Shown: positions 1 through 9,542 of the stretch, piece by piece | How the letters are laid out: the number at the start of each line of letters is the position of its first letter | Numbering within the stretch: the stretch's first letter is position 1 | Assembly: GCA_964496275.1 (NCBI GenBank) | Contig: CAZBYL010000007.1 | Location: 1-55,162 of the forward strand | Origin: CAZBYL01 sp964496275 | GTDB lineage: Bacteria > Synergistota > Synergistia > Synergistales > Synergistaceae | Direction of reading: 5' to 3' | Length of the DNA stretch: 55,162 bases | Position numbers and translations under genes: made by a program | Notes under the pieces: generated by a model | Databases searched by the model: none | What the model saw: only the letters and a program-made list of their open reading frames with translations | What the model was told of the DNA's origin: nothing

Positions 1-51
1 TTAAGCACGCCGCCAGCGTTCGTCCTGAGCCAGGATCAAACTCTCCGTTTG
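1..51 (-). rRNA. rrs: 16S ribosomal RNA, 5' end only
   Basis: The reverse complement contains the near-universal start of bacterial 16S rRNA, AGAGTTTGATCCTGGCTCAG, followed by GACGAACGCTGGCGGCGTGC. AGAGTTTGATC (E. coli positions 8-18) maps to bases 34-44, so the mature 5' end is near base 51. Only about 50 bases are inside the window and the gene continues to the left. The bases present are too conserved to identify the organism. Confidence 0.97.
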
Positions 52-164
52 ATTCCTGATCTCATTCGCTGACTTGCTTTAATTTTCTTACGTACTGTAT
101 TCTATTGGCATGGTACGGTGTCGCTCTTTTGTTGAATGTGTAACTCGCATCGGCGACAGGAGGT

Positions 165-193
165 AATATACTACGGATTGCAAAAAAAAGCAA
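165..193 (-). promoter_or_regulatory. Probable rRNA operon promoter
   Basis: On the minus strand there is a -35 TTGCTT (188-193), a 17-base spacer, and a -10 TATATT (165-170), placing transcription start near 157, about 105 bases before the mature 16S end. An A/T tract lies around the -35. Spacing and position suit an rRNA promoter; no start site has been measured. Confidence 0.6.
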
Positions 194-225
194 GCACCAA
201 TTTATTTTTCCTCGGAGTTTTTGCG

Positions 226-234
226 TGTTATAAT
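226..234 (+). promoter_or_regulatory. Extended -10 promoter for the penicillin-binding protein gene
   Basis: TGTTATAAT combines a TGn extension with a perfect TATAAT (229-234) about 95 bases upstream of the PBP start. The -35 region (about 206-211) is only T-rich, which is usual for extended -10 promoters. It points away from the rRNA promoter, so this is a divergent intergenic region. Confidence 0.5.
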
Positions 235-329
235 CCTAGAACGTATGTTGCATATATTGTATAGTCCTATTTCCTGCTTTGTGTATGTTGAGCAGGTGTG
301 ATTTTTGATTGATGACAGGAGGAACCCTT

Positions 330-2660
330 ATGGGATTAAGTAAGAGGGATATGGATTTTTCTTTGGAGAATAAACCTAACACAAAGGTGAGGAAGCGTTC
401 TTTTCTGCGTAGGTTCGCTTCTTTTGTACTTTTTGCTTCAATAGTAGGGGCAGCAGTAGTGGCTGTTTCTCTTACTTTTTTCTTGAAGGATATAACAGAG
501 TCACTCCCTTCATCGACAGAGATGATGTCTCACGAACCGAGCTTGGCTACTGTAATCTATGACAGAAACGGTAACGTTATTACCCACCTGTTCGAGGAGA
601 ATAGGACATGGGTCGAGCTGGAAAAGATTTCTCCATGGATGTTGAAGGCAATTTTAGCGGCAGAGGATGATAAATTTTATGATCATGCAGGTATTAGGCC
701 AATCGCAATTTTCAGGGCTGCGATCATAGACTTTTTCCACGGAGGTGCAAAGCAAGGCGGAAGTACGATAACGCAGCAGCTCGCGCGCAATTTGTTTCTT
801 TCAAAGGAGAAAACTTTGATAAGAAAGGCTAAGGAAGCAGTGCTCGCATTGAGATTGGAAAAAATTTATACTAAAGATAAGCTGTTGGAGATGTATCTGA
901 ATACGATATATATGGGGCACGGCGCCTACGGAATTGATGCTGCAGCACGTGTTTATTACGGGAAGAAACCCGCAGATTTGGATATTACCGAGTCAGCTAT
1001 TCTTGCCGGTCTTGTGGCTGCTCCAGAAAAGTATTCTCCCTTCAGAAACGAGCAGAATTCGCAGTCCCGCAGAGAGTATGTTCTGCGCAGAATGTTGGAT
1101 TTAGATTGGATATCAAAAGCTGATTATGATAATAGTGTCGCAGAGAAACCCCGATTGAGAAAGCATGCCGCAAGGAGGGGCGGCTTGGCTCTGAAGGAAG
1201 CGCCGCATTTTGTGTCGTACATATTGTTTAAGCACCTGCTGCCGACTTACGGAACCGAGCAGGTTTATAGGGGCGGCATGAAGGTTGAGACAACGATCGA
1301 CGCTGATTTACAGCGAAAGGCAGAGGAGCTTGTCTCAAAGATGTCTCACGAAGGCGCATTGGTTGCCTTAGATTCCAATACAGGCGAGATCTTGGCATTG
1401 GTCGGAGGCAGAGATTTTGACGCAAGTAAATTTAACAGGGCAACACAGGCATACAGACAGCCGGGCTCGGCTTTTAAGCCGATCGTTTATGCCGCTGCGA
1501 TTGAAAACGGATATCGTGCTGTTGACCATGTGCTTGACGCACCACTTTTGTTCTCAAACGGCTGGGCACCGGGCAATTATAATTCTTCAAAGTATAGCGG
1601 AGAAGTAACTTTGATGGAGGCTATCGCAAAATCTTTGAATACCGTCGCAGTGCGACTTGCTCAGATAGACGGAGTTTCGAAGATTATTGATTTGGCGAGA
1701 AGGATCGGAATTACTACAAATTATCTCCCTGAGGATTTATCTATTTCTCTCGGAACCGCCAGTGTCACACCTCTTGAGATGGCAGTGGCATATTCCGCTT
1801 TCGCAAATAATGGGTATAGAGTTGAGCCGTATGGTATAAAGCAGGTAAATTCCAAATCAGGCGAGTCTATTGAGCAGAATGGTCCCAAACTTACCGAGGC
1901 TATTTCTGTTACGACGGCCGTTGCAACACGATCTTTGCTTGAGCAAGTTACAACGTGGGGAACCGGGGCAAAGGCCAGAATAGACGGTTACGAGACTTTC
2001 GGCAAGACGGGAACCACAAATGATTGGACGGATGCATGGTTTGCCGGCGGTGTTCCAGGACTTGTAGTGGTTGTATATGTCGGAAACGACAACCACAAGC
2101 CATTGGGAGGTAGGACAACAGGTACTGTTGCGGCTGTTCCCGTATGGAAGGAATTTGTATCATACGCTGTTAAGAAGTTGAATTTGAACGCTAGATTTAC
2201 GCTCCCGCCCGATGCCGGCGTCGAGTCGGTGCATGTGTGCAGAAAGACAGGATTTCTTGCTACATCTGAATGTCCGGCAACAGATATTCTGGTGCAGTCA
2301 GGTCAAGCGCCTACTACTCAGTGTCCGTGGCACGGAGGGGCATTGTCGGCAGCAAAATCAGACGAGAATGCTCCTCAGCTTTTGCTCGCTCCCATCGATG
2401 ACGATATGACGCATTATAAGTACGCCCTTAATATCGGAAAGCAAGGAGCAGAAACACAGTCCGGAACGGATACGGATCAGCCTCAGGCCGCACAGCCGGA
2501 AGCTCAAGAAAGCCCCGTACTTACTAAGAAAACAAAGGATAATGGCTCGGCAAAGCTTCCGGAAAAGGATACTACTCCGTATAAGAAGGATCCAAGCAAA
2601 CAAAGCGACATGGAAGCCAGATATCAGGAACTGCTGCGGCAGTACAAGATATCTGACTAG
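330..2660 (+). CDS. mrcA: Class A penicillin-binding protein (glycosyltransferase/transpeptidase, PBP1A type)
   Basis: A bifunctional peptidoglycan synthase that polymerises lipid II and cross-links the stem peptides at the outer face of the cytoplasmic membrane. The ATG at 330 follows AGGAGG (317-322) by 7 bases, giving 776 residues; a TTG at 309 in the same frame lacks this spacing. A membrane anchor lies at about residues 30-55. The GT51 domain carries the catalytic AAEDDKFYDHAG near residue 110 and QQLARN near 150. The transpeptidase domain has the SxxK serine in RQPGSAFKP, the SLN motif, and GKTGT near residue 555. The last ~120 residues form a Cys-containing, then polar, Pro/Lys-rich tail. 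It is monocistronic, divergent from 16S and convergent with dgt, with no clear terminator between them. Confidence 0.95.
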   Translation: MGLSKRDMDFSLENKPNTKVRKRSFLRRFASFVLFASIVGAAVVAVSLTFFLKDITESLPSSTEMMSHEPSLATVIYDRNGNVITHLFEENRTWVELEKISPWMLKAILAAEDDKFYDHAGIRPIAIFRAAIIDFFHGGAKQGGSTITQQLARNLFLSKEKTLIRKAKEAVLALRLEKIYTKDKLLEMYLNTIYMGHGAYGIDAAARVYYGKKPADLDITESAILAGLVAAPEKYSPFRNEQNSQSRREYVLRRMLDLDWISKADYDNSVAEKPRLRKHAARRGGLALKEAPHFVSYILFKHLLPTYGTEQVYRGGMKVETTIDADLQRKAEELVSKMSHEGALVALDSNTGEILALVGGRDFDASKFNRATQAYRQPGSAFKPIVYAAAIENGYRAVDHVLDAPLLFSNGWAPGNYNSSKYSGEVTLMEAIAKSLNTVAVRLAQIDGVSKIIDLARRIGITTNYLPEDLSISLGTASVTPLEMAVAYSAFANNGYRVEPYGIKQVNSKSGESIEQNGPKLTEAISVTTAVATRSLLEQVTTWGTGAKARIDGYETFGKTGTTNDWTDAWFAGGVPGLVVVVYVGNDNHKPLGGRTTGTVAAVPVWKEFVSYAVKKLNLNARFTLPPDAGVESVHVCRKTGFLATSECPATDILVQSGQAPTTQCPWHGGALSAAKSDENAPQLLLAPIDDDMTHYKYALNIGKQGAETQSGTDTDQPQAAQPEAQESPVLTKKTKDNGSAKLPEKDTTPYKKDPSKQSDMEARYQELLRQYKISD

Positions 2661-2681
2661 GAGTCTGCATTGAGGTGTAAG

Positions 2682-3698
2682 TTATATTGTCAGCCTGTGT
2701 TGCGGCCAAGGTGACGGAACAAATAGCTCCTGGAATAGTTGGAGAGCGAATCTGTCTGTCATACTTGATATAAAATCAACGGCAGCCTGAGCGTTGCCGT
2801 TATTTTTTTGCATTTTGTAGTTGAAGAGAGCTGTAAGTACGTGATCCACGCGAGAATCTTCTATCAGAGCGTTAGCCTGGCTATAGACTCTCTCATAAAG
2901 AAAAGTCCTCAGTTTTTCCGTAGCCGCGAGGGTTTCGGGGCTGAATTTTAGGTAATCATCTTTGCTGTTGTTTAGGATGTCCATTATCAAGGTGTTTATT
3001 CTTACTGAATTGCTTTCTCCCAATCTATGTTTGACTTCGTCAGGAATTTCGGATATTTGAATCATTCCTGCCCTTACGGCATCGTCGAGGTCGTGGTTGA
3101 GGTATGCGACCGAATCGGATATACGCACAACCCATGCCTCAAGTGTTGAGGGGTTTTCTAAATCGTACCCCGACCGCACATCAACCTGCCCCTTTGAGTG
3201 TTGGATTATACCCATTCTGACTTCCCATGTAAGGTTTAACCCTTCTCCGTCTTTCTCTGTGTGATCTACAACGCGCAGACTCTGTGCCGCGTGGTGAAAT
3301 CCTGAAAGGCCATGCTGTTTGGATAGTTTGCTAAGCACTTTTTCTCCCATGTGCCCAAACGGAGTGTGCCCAAGGTCATGCCCCAGAGCAATTGCTTCTG
3401 TAAGATCTTCGTTAAGGCGCAGTGCCCTTGCTATGGTACGTGCAATCTGCGAAACTTCGAGAGTGTGTGTGAGTCTGGTTCTATAGTGATCTCCCTCAGG
3501 CAGAAGAAGTACCTGTGTTTTGTATTTCAGTCTGCGAAAGGATTTGCTGTGCAAAATTCTGTCCCTATCTCTTTGAAAGCATGTTCTTACTGAGCATGGC
3601 AATTCATATTTGTTCCTTCCTTTGCTCTGCGATGAGAGAGCAGCGTATGGAGACAGTATTTGTTTTTCTATTTCTTCCCAACGACATCTTGCGTCCAT
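2682..3698 (-). CDS. dgt: dGTP triphosphohydrolase-like HD protein
   Basis: Predicted to hydrolyse dNTPs, classically dGTP to deoxyguanosine and triphosphate, controlling dNTP pools. The HD-domain metal ligands are visible: His78 in RTRLTHTLEV and His107-Asp108 in LGHDLGHTPFGH. The N-terminal FQRDRDRILHSKSFRRL is the hallmark of dGTPase-like proteins. The start chosen is the ATG at 3698, preceded by GGTGA, giving 338 residues; a longer reading to 3767 would run through the upstream terminator hairpin. It lies downstream of ppdK but is separated from it by that terminator, so it depends on read-through or its own weak promoter. The true substrate cannot be told from sequence. Confidence 0.9.
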   Translation of the reverse strand: MDARCRWEEIEKQILSPYAALSSQSKGRNKYELPCSVRTCFQRDRDRILHSKSFRRLKYKTQVLLLPEGDHYRTRLTHTLEVSQIARTIARALRLNEDLTEAIALGHDLGHTPFGHMGEKVLSKLSKQHGLSGFHHAAQSLRVVDHTEKDGEGLNLTWEVRMGIIQHSKGQVDVRSGYDLENPSTLEAWVVRISDSVAYLNHDLDDAVRAGMIQISEIPDEVKHRLGESNSVRINTLIMDILNNSKDDYLKFSPETLAATEKLRTFLYERVYSQANALIEDSRVDHVLTALFNYKMQKNNGNAQAAVDFISSMTDRFALQLFQELFVPSPWPQHRLTI

Positions 3699-3726
3699 TT
3701 TTATCACCCGCGGTCTGCTTTTGTAT

Positions 3727-3763
3727 AAAATAATAGGAGCAGAGAAAACTCCGCCCCTATTAT
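3727..3763 (-). terminator. Intrinsic terminator after ppdK
   Basis: Arms at 3730-3744 and 3749-3763 form a 15-bp stem with a 4-base loop. As minus-strand RNA the loop is UUUU and every position pairs, two of them as G-U. The same two positions would be A-C mismatches in plus-strand RNA, so the hairpin is tuned to minus-strand transcription. A short U-rich stretch follows. It separates ppdK from dgt. Confidence 0.75.
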
Positions 3764-3798
3764 ACATGCAGATATTTTATTTTAACTGGTATATTACG

Positions 3799-6435
3799 TT
3801 ATTTTATCAGACCAAGGGCAGCATGAGCGGCCGATAGACGCGAAACAGGCACTCTGAACGGTGAGCAGCTTACATAGGTTAATCCAAGGCTGTTGCAGAA
3901 CGCGACACTGGACGGGTTTCCTCCGTGCTCTCCGCATATACCCAGCTTGATTTCGGGCAGCACAGAGCGCCCGCCATTGACCGCTATCTTCATAAGAGCT
4001 CCGACTCCGTCTCTGTCAAGCACTGCAAAAGGATTGCGTGGCAGTATTCCATATTCAACGTACTGTGCAAGGAATTTGCCTTCCGCGTCGTCACGGGAGT
4101 ATCCGAATGTCGTCTGAGTAAGGTCGTTTGTTCCGAAGCTGAAGAATTCTGCAAATTCGGCGAGCTGATCGGCAATCATAGCCGCACGAGGCAGCTCTAT
4201 CATCGTACCGACTTTGTATTCGAGTTTGCAGCTATACTTTTCGATTACTTCAGGACCGATTGTATCAATCATTTTGCGCAGACGGAGCATCTCTTCACGC
4301 GTACCTACAAGCGGAACCATTATATCCGGTATGACTTTAACTCCGTCAACTGTGAGTTTGCAGGCAGCATTGAAGATCGCCCTCACTTGCATTTCGTATA
4401 TTTCAGGGTAGATAACACCAAGACGGCATCCTCTGAACCCAAGCATTGGGTTCACTTCATGCAGAGAGTGAGCCCTTGACATGGTGGCGCTTATCTTCTG
4501 CGCCCTTGCACTACCTGGGACACATTCCGAAAGCTGTCTTTGGAGTTCGTCTATTTTGGGCAGGAACTCATGAAGAGGCGGATCAAGAAGCCTGACCGTA
4601 ACAGGCAATCCGTCCATTGCTTTGAATATTCCGAGGAAGTCAGCTTCCTGCATTTGTCCGAGTTTTGCCAGGTGGACAAGACGATCTTCTTTGGTTGATG
4701 CGACAACCATTTCCTGCATTACAGGGAGTCTGTCCGGTGCCATAAACATGTGCTCTGTTCTGCATAGACCGATACCTTTTGCGCCATAAGATCTGGCTCT
4801 CTGTGCATCCTCGGGCGTATCGGCATTTGCCCACACTTCCATGGTGGCATATTTATCGGCAGTATCAAGTATAAAACGGAAATCATCATTAAACTGAGGC
4901 TCTACGAGAGGAACTGCGCCGAGCATTACGTATCCGTTGCTTCCGTCAAGGGTGATGCAGTCATTCTTCTCGACAACAACGTTGCCTACAGTAAATTTCT
5001 CGGCTTCCAGATCAATCTTTACGGTTTCCGCACCTGATACACAGGGTTTACCGAGTCCTCTGGCAACAACGGCAGCATGGCTCGTCATTCCGCCGTGACT
5101 GGTCAGTACTCCCTGAGACGCAAAGAGTCCGTGTATGTCATCCGGCGTTGTTTCAGGTCTGACCAGTATCACTGCTTCGCCCTTCTGTCCTCGCTCGACA
5201 GCTTCGTCTGCATCGAAAACGACGACGCCGACTGCAGCTCCCGGTGAAGCAGGGAGACCTCTTACGAGCTTTTTGTATTCCGCTTTGGGGTCTATCTGCG
5301 GGTGCAGAAGCTGTTCAACCTGCTCCGGCGCGACTCTGGAAACCAGTGTTTTTTCGTCTATGAGACCTTCTTTGTACATATCCACAGCAACTTTAACAGC
5401 GGCATTCGCTGTGCGTTTTCCGTTTCTTGTTTGGAGTATGTACAGTTTGCCCTTTTCTACCGTAAATTCTATATCCTGCGCATCTTTGTAGTGATTCTCA
5501 AGCAGTTTGCTGATATCACAGAATTCTTTGTATATCTCGGGCATTTCTCTCTCAAGCGAAGCAATAGGAACCGGCGTCCTTATTCCGGCAACAACGTCTT
5601 CGCCCTGTGCGTTGATGAGGTATTCTCCGAAAAGTTTGTTTTCTCCCGTAGACGGGCTTCTTGTGAAGCAAACACCAGTTCCGCAGTCATCGCCAAGGTT
5701 GCCGAACACCATTGTGACTATGCTGACACCGGTACCGTACGACTCGGGAATGTCGTTAATTTTTCTGTAGGTGATAGCACGCGGAGTGTTCCAGCTTCTG
5801 AAAACGGCATCAATTGCAAGGCGGAGCTGTTTCCATGGGTCTGTCGGGAAATCAAATCCGGCGGCTCTCACTATCTCTTTATAATCCTTTACAAGAACCT
5901 TGAGCGCGTCAGCCGGAATTTTATAGTCTTCCTGAACTCCGACGATTTTTTTTGTCTTTTCAAGTCTTTTTTCGAACTTAGAGAGCTCAACTCCGAGGAC
6001 GACATCCGAGAACATCTGTATAAATCTACGGTAACTGTCGTATGCAAATCTTTCGTCACCCGCTGCCTCAGCCAAAGCCTTTACCGTTTCATCGTTGAGC
6101 CCCAGGTTGAGGATTGTGTCCATCATACCGGGCATGGAGACAGGCGCACCTGACCTTACCGAGACAAGCAATGGATTGCTGGTTCCGCCGAATTTTTTAT
6201 CTGTTAGTTTTTCCACTCTGGCAATGGCGGATTTTACGTCAGACCATATATTTGAGATAAAATCTTCCTCTTCCCAGTACTTATGGCAGGCCTCCGTCGT
6301 AAGTATAAATCCCGGAGGGACGGGAAGACCAATCTTCCACATCTGCGCAAGGTTTGCCCCCTTGCCACCCAGCAGCGTCCTCATCGAGGCATCGCCTTCG
6401 CTGAAATCATAAATATATTTTTTCGTTTCGCTCAT
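3799..6435 (-). CDS. ppdK: Pyruvate, phosphate dikinase
   Basis: Interconverts pyruvate + ATP + phosphate with PEP + AMP + pyrophosphate in the cytoplasm, serving gluconeogenesis or PPi-linked glycolysis. The ATG at 6435 follows AGGGGG by about 7 bases, giving 878 residues, the normal length. The N-terminal ATP-grasp domain begins with GGKGANLAQM. The phosphohistidine domain carries LTSHGGMTSHAAVVARG near residue 450. The C-terminal TIM barrel has FSFGTNDLTQTTFGYSRDD and the catalytic Cys loop GICGEHGGNP near residue 830. It is the last gene before the terminator in the era-recO-glyQ-glyS run. No PPDK regulatory protein gene is adjacent. Confidence 0.97.
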   Translation of the reverse strand: MSETKKYIYDFSEGDASMRTLLGGKGANLAQMWKIGLPVPPGFILTTEACHKYWEEEDFISNIWSDVKSAIARVEKLTDKKFGGTSNPLLVSVRSGAPVSMPGMMDTILNLGLNDETVKALAEAAGDERFAYDSYRRFIQMFSDVVLGVELSKFEKRLEKTKKIVGVQEDYKIPADALKVLVKDYKEIVRAAGFDFPTDPWKQLRLAIDAVFRSWNTPRAITYRKINDIPESYGTGVSIVTMVFGNLGDDCGTGVCFTRSPSTGENKLFGEYLINAQGEDVVAGIRTPVPIASLEREMPEIYKEFCDISKLLENHYKDAQDIEFTVEKGKLYILQTRNGKRTANAAVKVAVDMYKEGLIDEKTLVSRVAPEQVEQLLHPQIDPKAEYKKLVRGLPASPGAAVGVVVFDADEAVERGQKGEAVILVRPETTPDDIHGLFASQGVLTSHGGMTSHAAVVARGLGKPCVSGAETVKIDLEAEKFTVGNVVVEKNDCITLDGSNGYVMLGAVPLVEPQFNDDFRFILDTADKYATMEVWANADTPEDAQRARSYGAKGIGLCRTEHMFMAPDRLPVMQEMVVASTKEDRLVHLAKLGQMQEADFLGIFKAMDGLPVTVRLLDPPLHEFLPKIDELQRQLSECVPGSARAQKISATMSRAHSLHEVNPMLGFRGCRLGVIYPEIYEMQVRAIFNAACKLTVDGVKVIPDIMVPLVGTREEMLRLRKMIDTIGPEVIEKYSCKLEYKVGTMIELPRAAMIADQLAEFAEFFSFGTNDLTQTTFGYSRDDAEGKFLAQYVEYGILPRNPFAVLDRDGVGALMKIAVNGGRSVLPEIKLGICGEHGGNPSSVAFCNSLGLTYVSCSPFRVPVSRLSAAHAALGLIK

Positions 6436-6507
6436 AACACAGCCCCCTAATAATTGGTTCGTGCGACTCTGCTGCACGACAGATTGCCCACAGTGGAGAA
6501 AAACTTG

Positions 6508-8568
6508 CTACTTGAGCAGGCTAAAATCTCCGACCTTCATGAAAAATTCCTGACACTTCTGTAAAAGTGCCAGCCTGTTCTCTCTGATTTTTGTATCTGG
6601 ATCCATAACTAGGACATCGTTAAAGAACTTAGCTATAACAGGAGCTAGTTCTGCAAGCAATGATGCGAGTTTTTCCCAATCACTGTTCTCCACCGCTGTG
6701 CCTGCCAGTCCAGTAAGAGACTGAAGCTTTGAGTAGAGGTCCTTTTCGGAATCAGATACAAAAACAGATTCGTTTACTTCATACTTCACTTCACCAGCTT
6801 TTACAAGTAAATTTTTAACTCTTACCGCTGCAGTGATAAGCTCGGCAAACCAATTTTCTTCGCTTGCTTTTTGCAAGGTATCACACATGCGGAAGACTTG
6901 AAGCGGACGCGACGGGATTGTTTGCAGCGCGAGCGCAACGACTTCGTGTTTGAATCCCTTTTCTCTTACTTGAACTTGCAGACGCTGTTTCAAAAATGTG
7001 GAAATTTTCTCCATTGTAACTGCGTCAAGTTCCAGTGACTCCGATGCATAGGAAATAAGTTTGTCAGTGTCAATATCAAGGTCGAGCCCCCATATTATCT
7101 CATTTATGCAGCGTGCGGCTCGTCTGAGACCATACGGATCCTGCGATGATGTGGGTTCGAGGCCGATCTTATATATTGCTGTGATTGTGTCTGCCCTTTC
7201 GGCAAGACCGAGAATAGCTCCTATTATTCCCGATGGGAGTTCGTCTCCAGCAAATCTAGGGAGATATTGCTCATAGAGAGCGAGAGCAACTTCTTCGGAT
7301 TCGCCGGATTTTCTCGCATATTCACGCCCCATTACGCCCTGAACGTCCGAGAACTCATAGACCATGTTTGTAACAAGGTCGGCTTTTGCAAGATCGGATG
7401 CTCGTGCAACTTGAGACTTTATCTCTTCGCAGCCAAACAAATCCGTCATCCACAAAGCCAATTTTTTTATTCTCTGTACTTTATCATACACAGACCCAAG
7501 CTGCTCCTGATATGTTACGCTGCGAAGCTCTTCGGCTCTTTCGTCAAGGCTCTTTAGCTGGTCCTCTTTCCAGAAAAACGCAGCGTCGTAGAGTCTTGCA
7601 CGAAGAACCCTTTCGTTGCCCTCACGTACGACATTCATATCTTTGGCTTTGTTGTTGCTTACACCTATGAAGTTGGGCATAAGCTTTCCAAAACTGTCCT
7701 TAACGGGGAAGTATCTCTGGTTCTTAGCCATTGAGAGAACAAGAACTTCTTCAGGAATATCAAGGAATTCTTTATCAAAACTACCGTAAAAGACCACAGG
7801 ATATTCGTTAAGATGAACATTTTCTTCGAGAAGTTCTGGGTCAATCTCAACTTTAGCATTAAGCTCTTTTTCAACGGAAGTAATTCCGTCAAGTATCATT
7901 GATTTACGTACCTCAGGATTCAGCACAACGTAGTTCTCCGCCATAAGTCTTTCGTATTCGGAAGGAGCCGTTATTGTTATCGAATCTGAGCCCATAAAAC
8001 GATGCCCGCGCGAAATGTTTCCGCTTGTAACATTTCCAAATGTAACAGGAATTAACTCGTTTCCGAAAAGAGCCACTATCCAACGTACAGGACGGGCAAA
8101 TCTGACGCTGCTGTCCGCCCAATACATGCTCTTGGGAAAGGAAAGTCTTTTCATTATCTTTTCAAGTATAGCAGGCAATACTTCTGAAGTTGCCTTGCCC
8201 GCTTCCCGTTTTTCGGCAATAATGTACTCAGCATTCCCTACAGTTTGAAATTTAAGATCTTCTACGCTGACTCCGCGGCTTTTCGCAAAGCCTTCCGCGG
8301 CTTTTGTCGGTTTTCCCTCTGCATCAAAGGCTTGAGATTTCATAGGGCCTCTAGCCGTCTCAACACTGTCCTGCTGCGCCTCCGACAGACCGTTCACGCA
8401 GAGAGTTATCCTGCGAGGAGTGGCAAAGACCTTAATACTGCCGTATTCTATGTGGGAAGCCGAAAATTCTTCCGCAGAATAGGAAGCTACGTCATTTATC
8501 GTCTTTGGCATAAAACGGGCTGGGATTTCCTCTGTACCAATTTCAAAAAGTAAATCTCTTACAGACAT
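6508..8568 (-). CDS. glyS: Glycyl-tRNA synthetase, beta subunit
   Basis: The tRNA-binding subunit of the heterotetrameric bacterial glycyl-tRNA synthetase. The protein has 686 residues, the usual length, and begins with the family signature LLFEIGTEEIPARFMP. The central VALFGNELIPVTFGN region and the C-terminal DALR-like part (VMVMDPDTKIRENRLALL-type segment) are present. Only 3 bases separate it from glyQ, so the subunits are made together. ppdK follows about 70 bases downstream with just a weak hairpin between. Confidence 0.96.
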   Translation of the reverse strand: MSVRDLLFEIGTEEIPARFMPKTINDVASYSAEEFSASHIEYGSIKVFATPRRITLCVNGLSEAQQDSVETARGPMKSQAFDAEGKPTKAAEGFAKSRGVSVEDLKFQTVGNAEYIIAEKREAGKATSEVLPAILEKIMKRLSFPKSMYWADSSVRFARPVRWIVALFGNELIPVTFGNVTSGNISRGHRFMGSDSITITAPSEYERLMAENYVVLNPEVRKSMILDGITSVEKELNAKVEIDPELLEENVHLNEYPVVFYGSFDKEFLDIPEEVLVLSMAKNQRYFPVKDSFGKLMPNFIGVSNNKAKDMNVVREGNERVLRARLYDAAFFWKEDQLKSLDERAEELRSVTYQEQLGSVYDKVQRIKKLALWMTDLFGCEEIKSQVARASDLAKADLVTNMVYEFSDVQGVMGREYARKSGESEEVALALYEQYLPRFAGDELPSGIIGAILGLAERADTITAIYKIGLEPTSSQDPYGLRRAARCINEIIWGLDLDIDTDKLISYASESLELDAVTMEKISTFLKQRLQVQVREKGFKHEVVALALQTIPSRPLQVFRMCDTLQKASEENWFAELITAAVRVKNLLVKAGEVKYEVNESVFVSDSEKDLYSKLQSLTGLAGTAVENSDWEKLASLLAELAPVIAKFFNDVLVMDPDTKIRENRLALLQKCQEFFMKVGDFSLLK

Positions 8569-8571
8569 AAT

Positions 8572-9480
8572 TTAAGCACCTTCCTTTGCAGAAGCGTGTT
8601 TGTCAAATTTTCCCATCAGCGGATGCCCCATTGATTCACGCTGATCAACATAGGCCTGGCAGCATGCGCTGGCCAATGCCCGCACTCTTCCTATATATCC
8701 TGTACGCTCCGTCACGCTTATCGCGTTTCTGGCGTCAAGAAGGTTGAATGAATGTGAACATTTTAGGACATAATCGTAGGCCGGCAATACAAGTCCTCTT
8801 TCGAGAACTTTCTTTGATTCGGCTTCATACATAGAGAACAGTTGGAAGAGCATATCGGTGCTGGCAACTTCGAAGTTGTAGGTGGAATGTTCAACTTCGC
8901 CCTTATGGTGGACATCTCCGTATTTCACATCTCCAACCCAATTAAGGTCATAGACGTTGTCAACCTTCTGTACAAACATTGCAATACGTTCTATGCCATA
9001 TGTGATTTCGGACGGGACAACTTCCATGTCCAGAGAACCCATCTGCTGGAAATAGGTGAACTGAGTAACTTCCATGCCATCAAGCCAAACTTCCCAGCCG
9101 AGTCCCCAAGCGCCTGTGGTAGGATTTTCCCAGTCGTCCTCAACAAAGCGAATATCATGTTCAGCGGGATCAATGCCGAGAACCTTCAGGCTTTCAATGT
9201 ACATCTCCTGTATATTATCAGGTGCAGGCTGTATTATGACCTGGTACTGGTAGTAGTGCTGGAGTCTGTTTGGGTTTTCTCCATACCTTCCGTCTGTGGG
9301 TCTCCTTGACGGCTCAACATAAGCCACACGCCAAGGCTCCGGCCCGAGTACTCGCAGAGTAGTGGCAGGATTCATAGTCCCCGCTCCGACCTCAATGTCA
9401 TACGGCTGCTGTATTACGCACCCTTGCTGTGCCCAGAAATTTTCCAGGCGCATAATGATTTCTTGAAAGTTCACTCCCAT
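8572..9480 (-). CDS. glyQ: Glycyl-tRNA synthetase, alpha subunit
   Basis: The catalytic class II synthetase subunit, charging tRNA-Gly together with GlyS. The sequence opens with FQEIIMRLENFWAQQGC and QPYDIEVGAGTMNPATTLRVLG, both characteristic, followed by YVEPSRRPTDGRYGENPNR. AAAGGAGGT lies only 3 bases before the ATG at 9480. The in-frame GTG two codons later has a more normal 9-base spacing, so the true start may be 9474. Length is 300-302 residues, normal for GlyQ. It lies about 60 bases downstream of recO with no obvious terminator. Confidence 0.96.
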   Translation of the reverse strand: MGVNFQEIIMRLENFWAQQGCVIQQPYDIEVGAGTMNPATTLRVLGPEPWRVAYVEPSRRPTDGRYGENPNRLQHYYQYQVIIQPAPDNIQEMYIESLKVLGIDPAEHDIRFVEDDWENPTTGAWGLGWEVWLDGMEVTQFTYFQQMGSLDMEVVPSEITYGIERIAMFVQKVDNVYDLNWVGDVKYGDVHHKGEVEHSTYNFEVASTDMLFQLFSMYEAESKKVLERGLVLPAYDYVLKCSHSFNLLDARNAISVTERTGYIGRVRALASACCQAYVDQRESMGHPLMGKFDKHASAKEGA

Positions 9481-9542
9481 TAACCTCCTTTAGTCGCACA
9501 TCTGTTCTGTTTATAGATTTTATCCTACATTTTAAAGTTATG

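Noticed and set aside
5302..6153. 283-residue plus-strand open frame
   Set aside because: Lies antisense inside ppdK, whose motifs are intact; composition is that of a shadow frame and no ribosome site is present.
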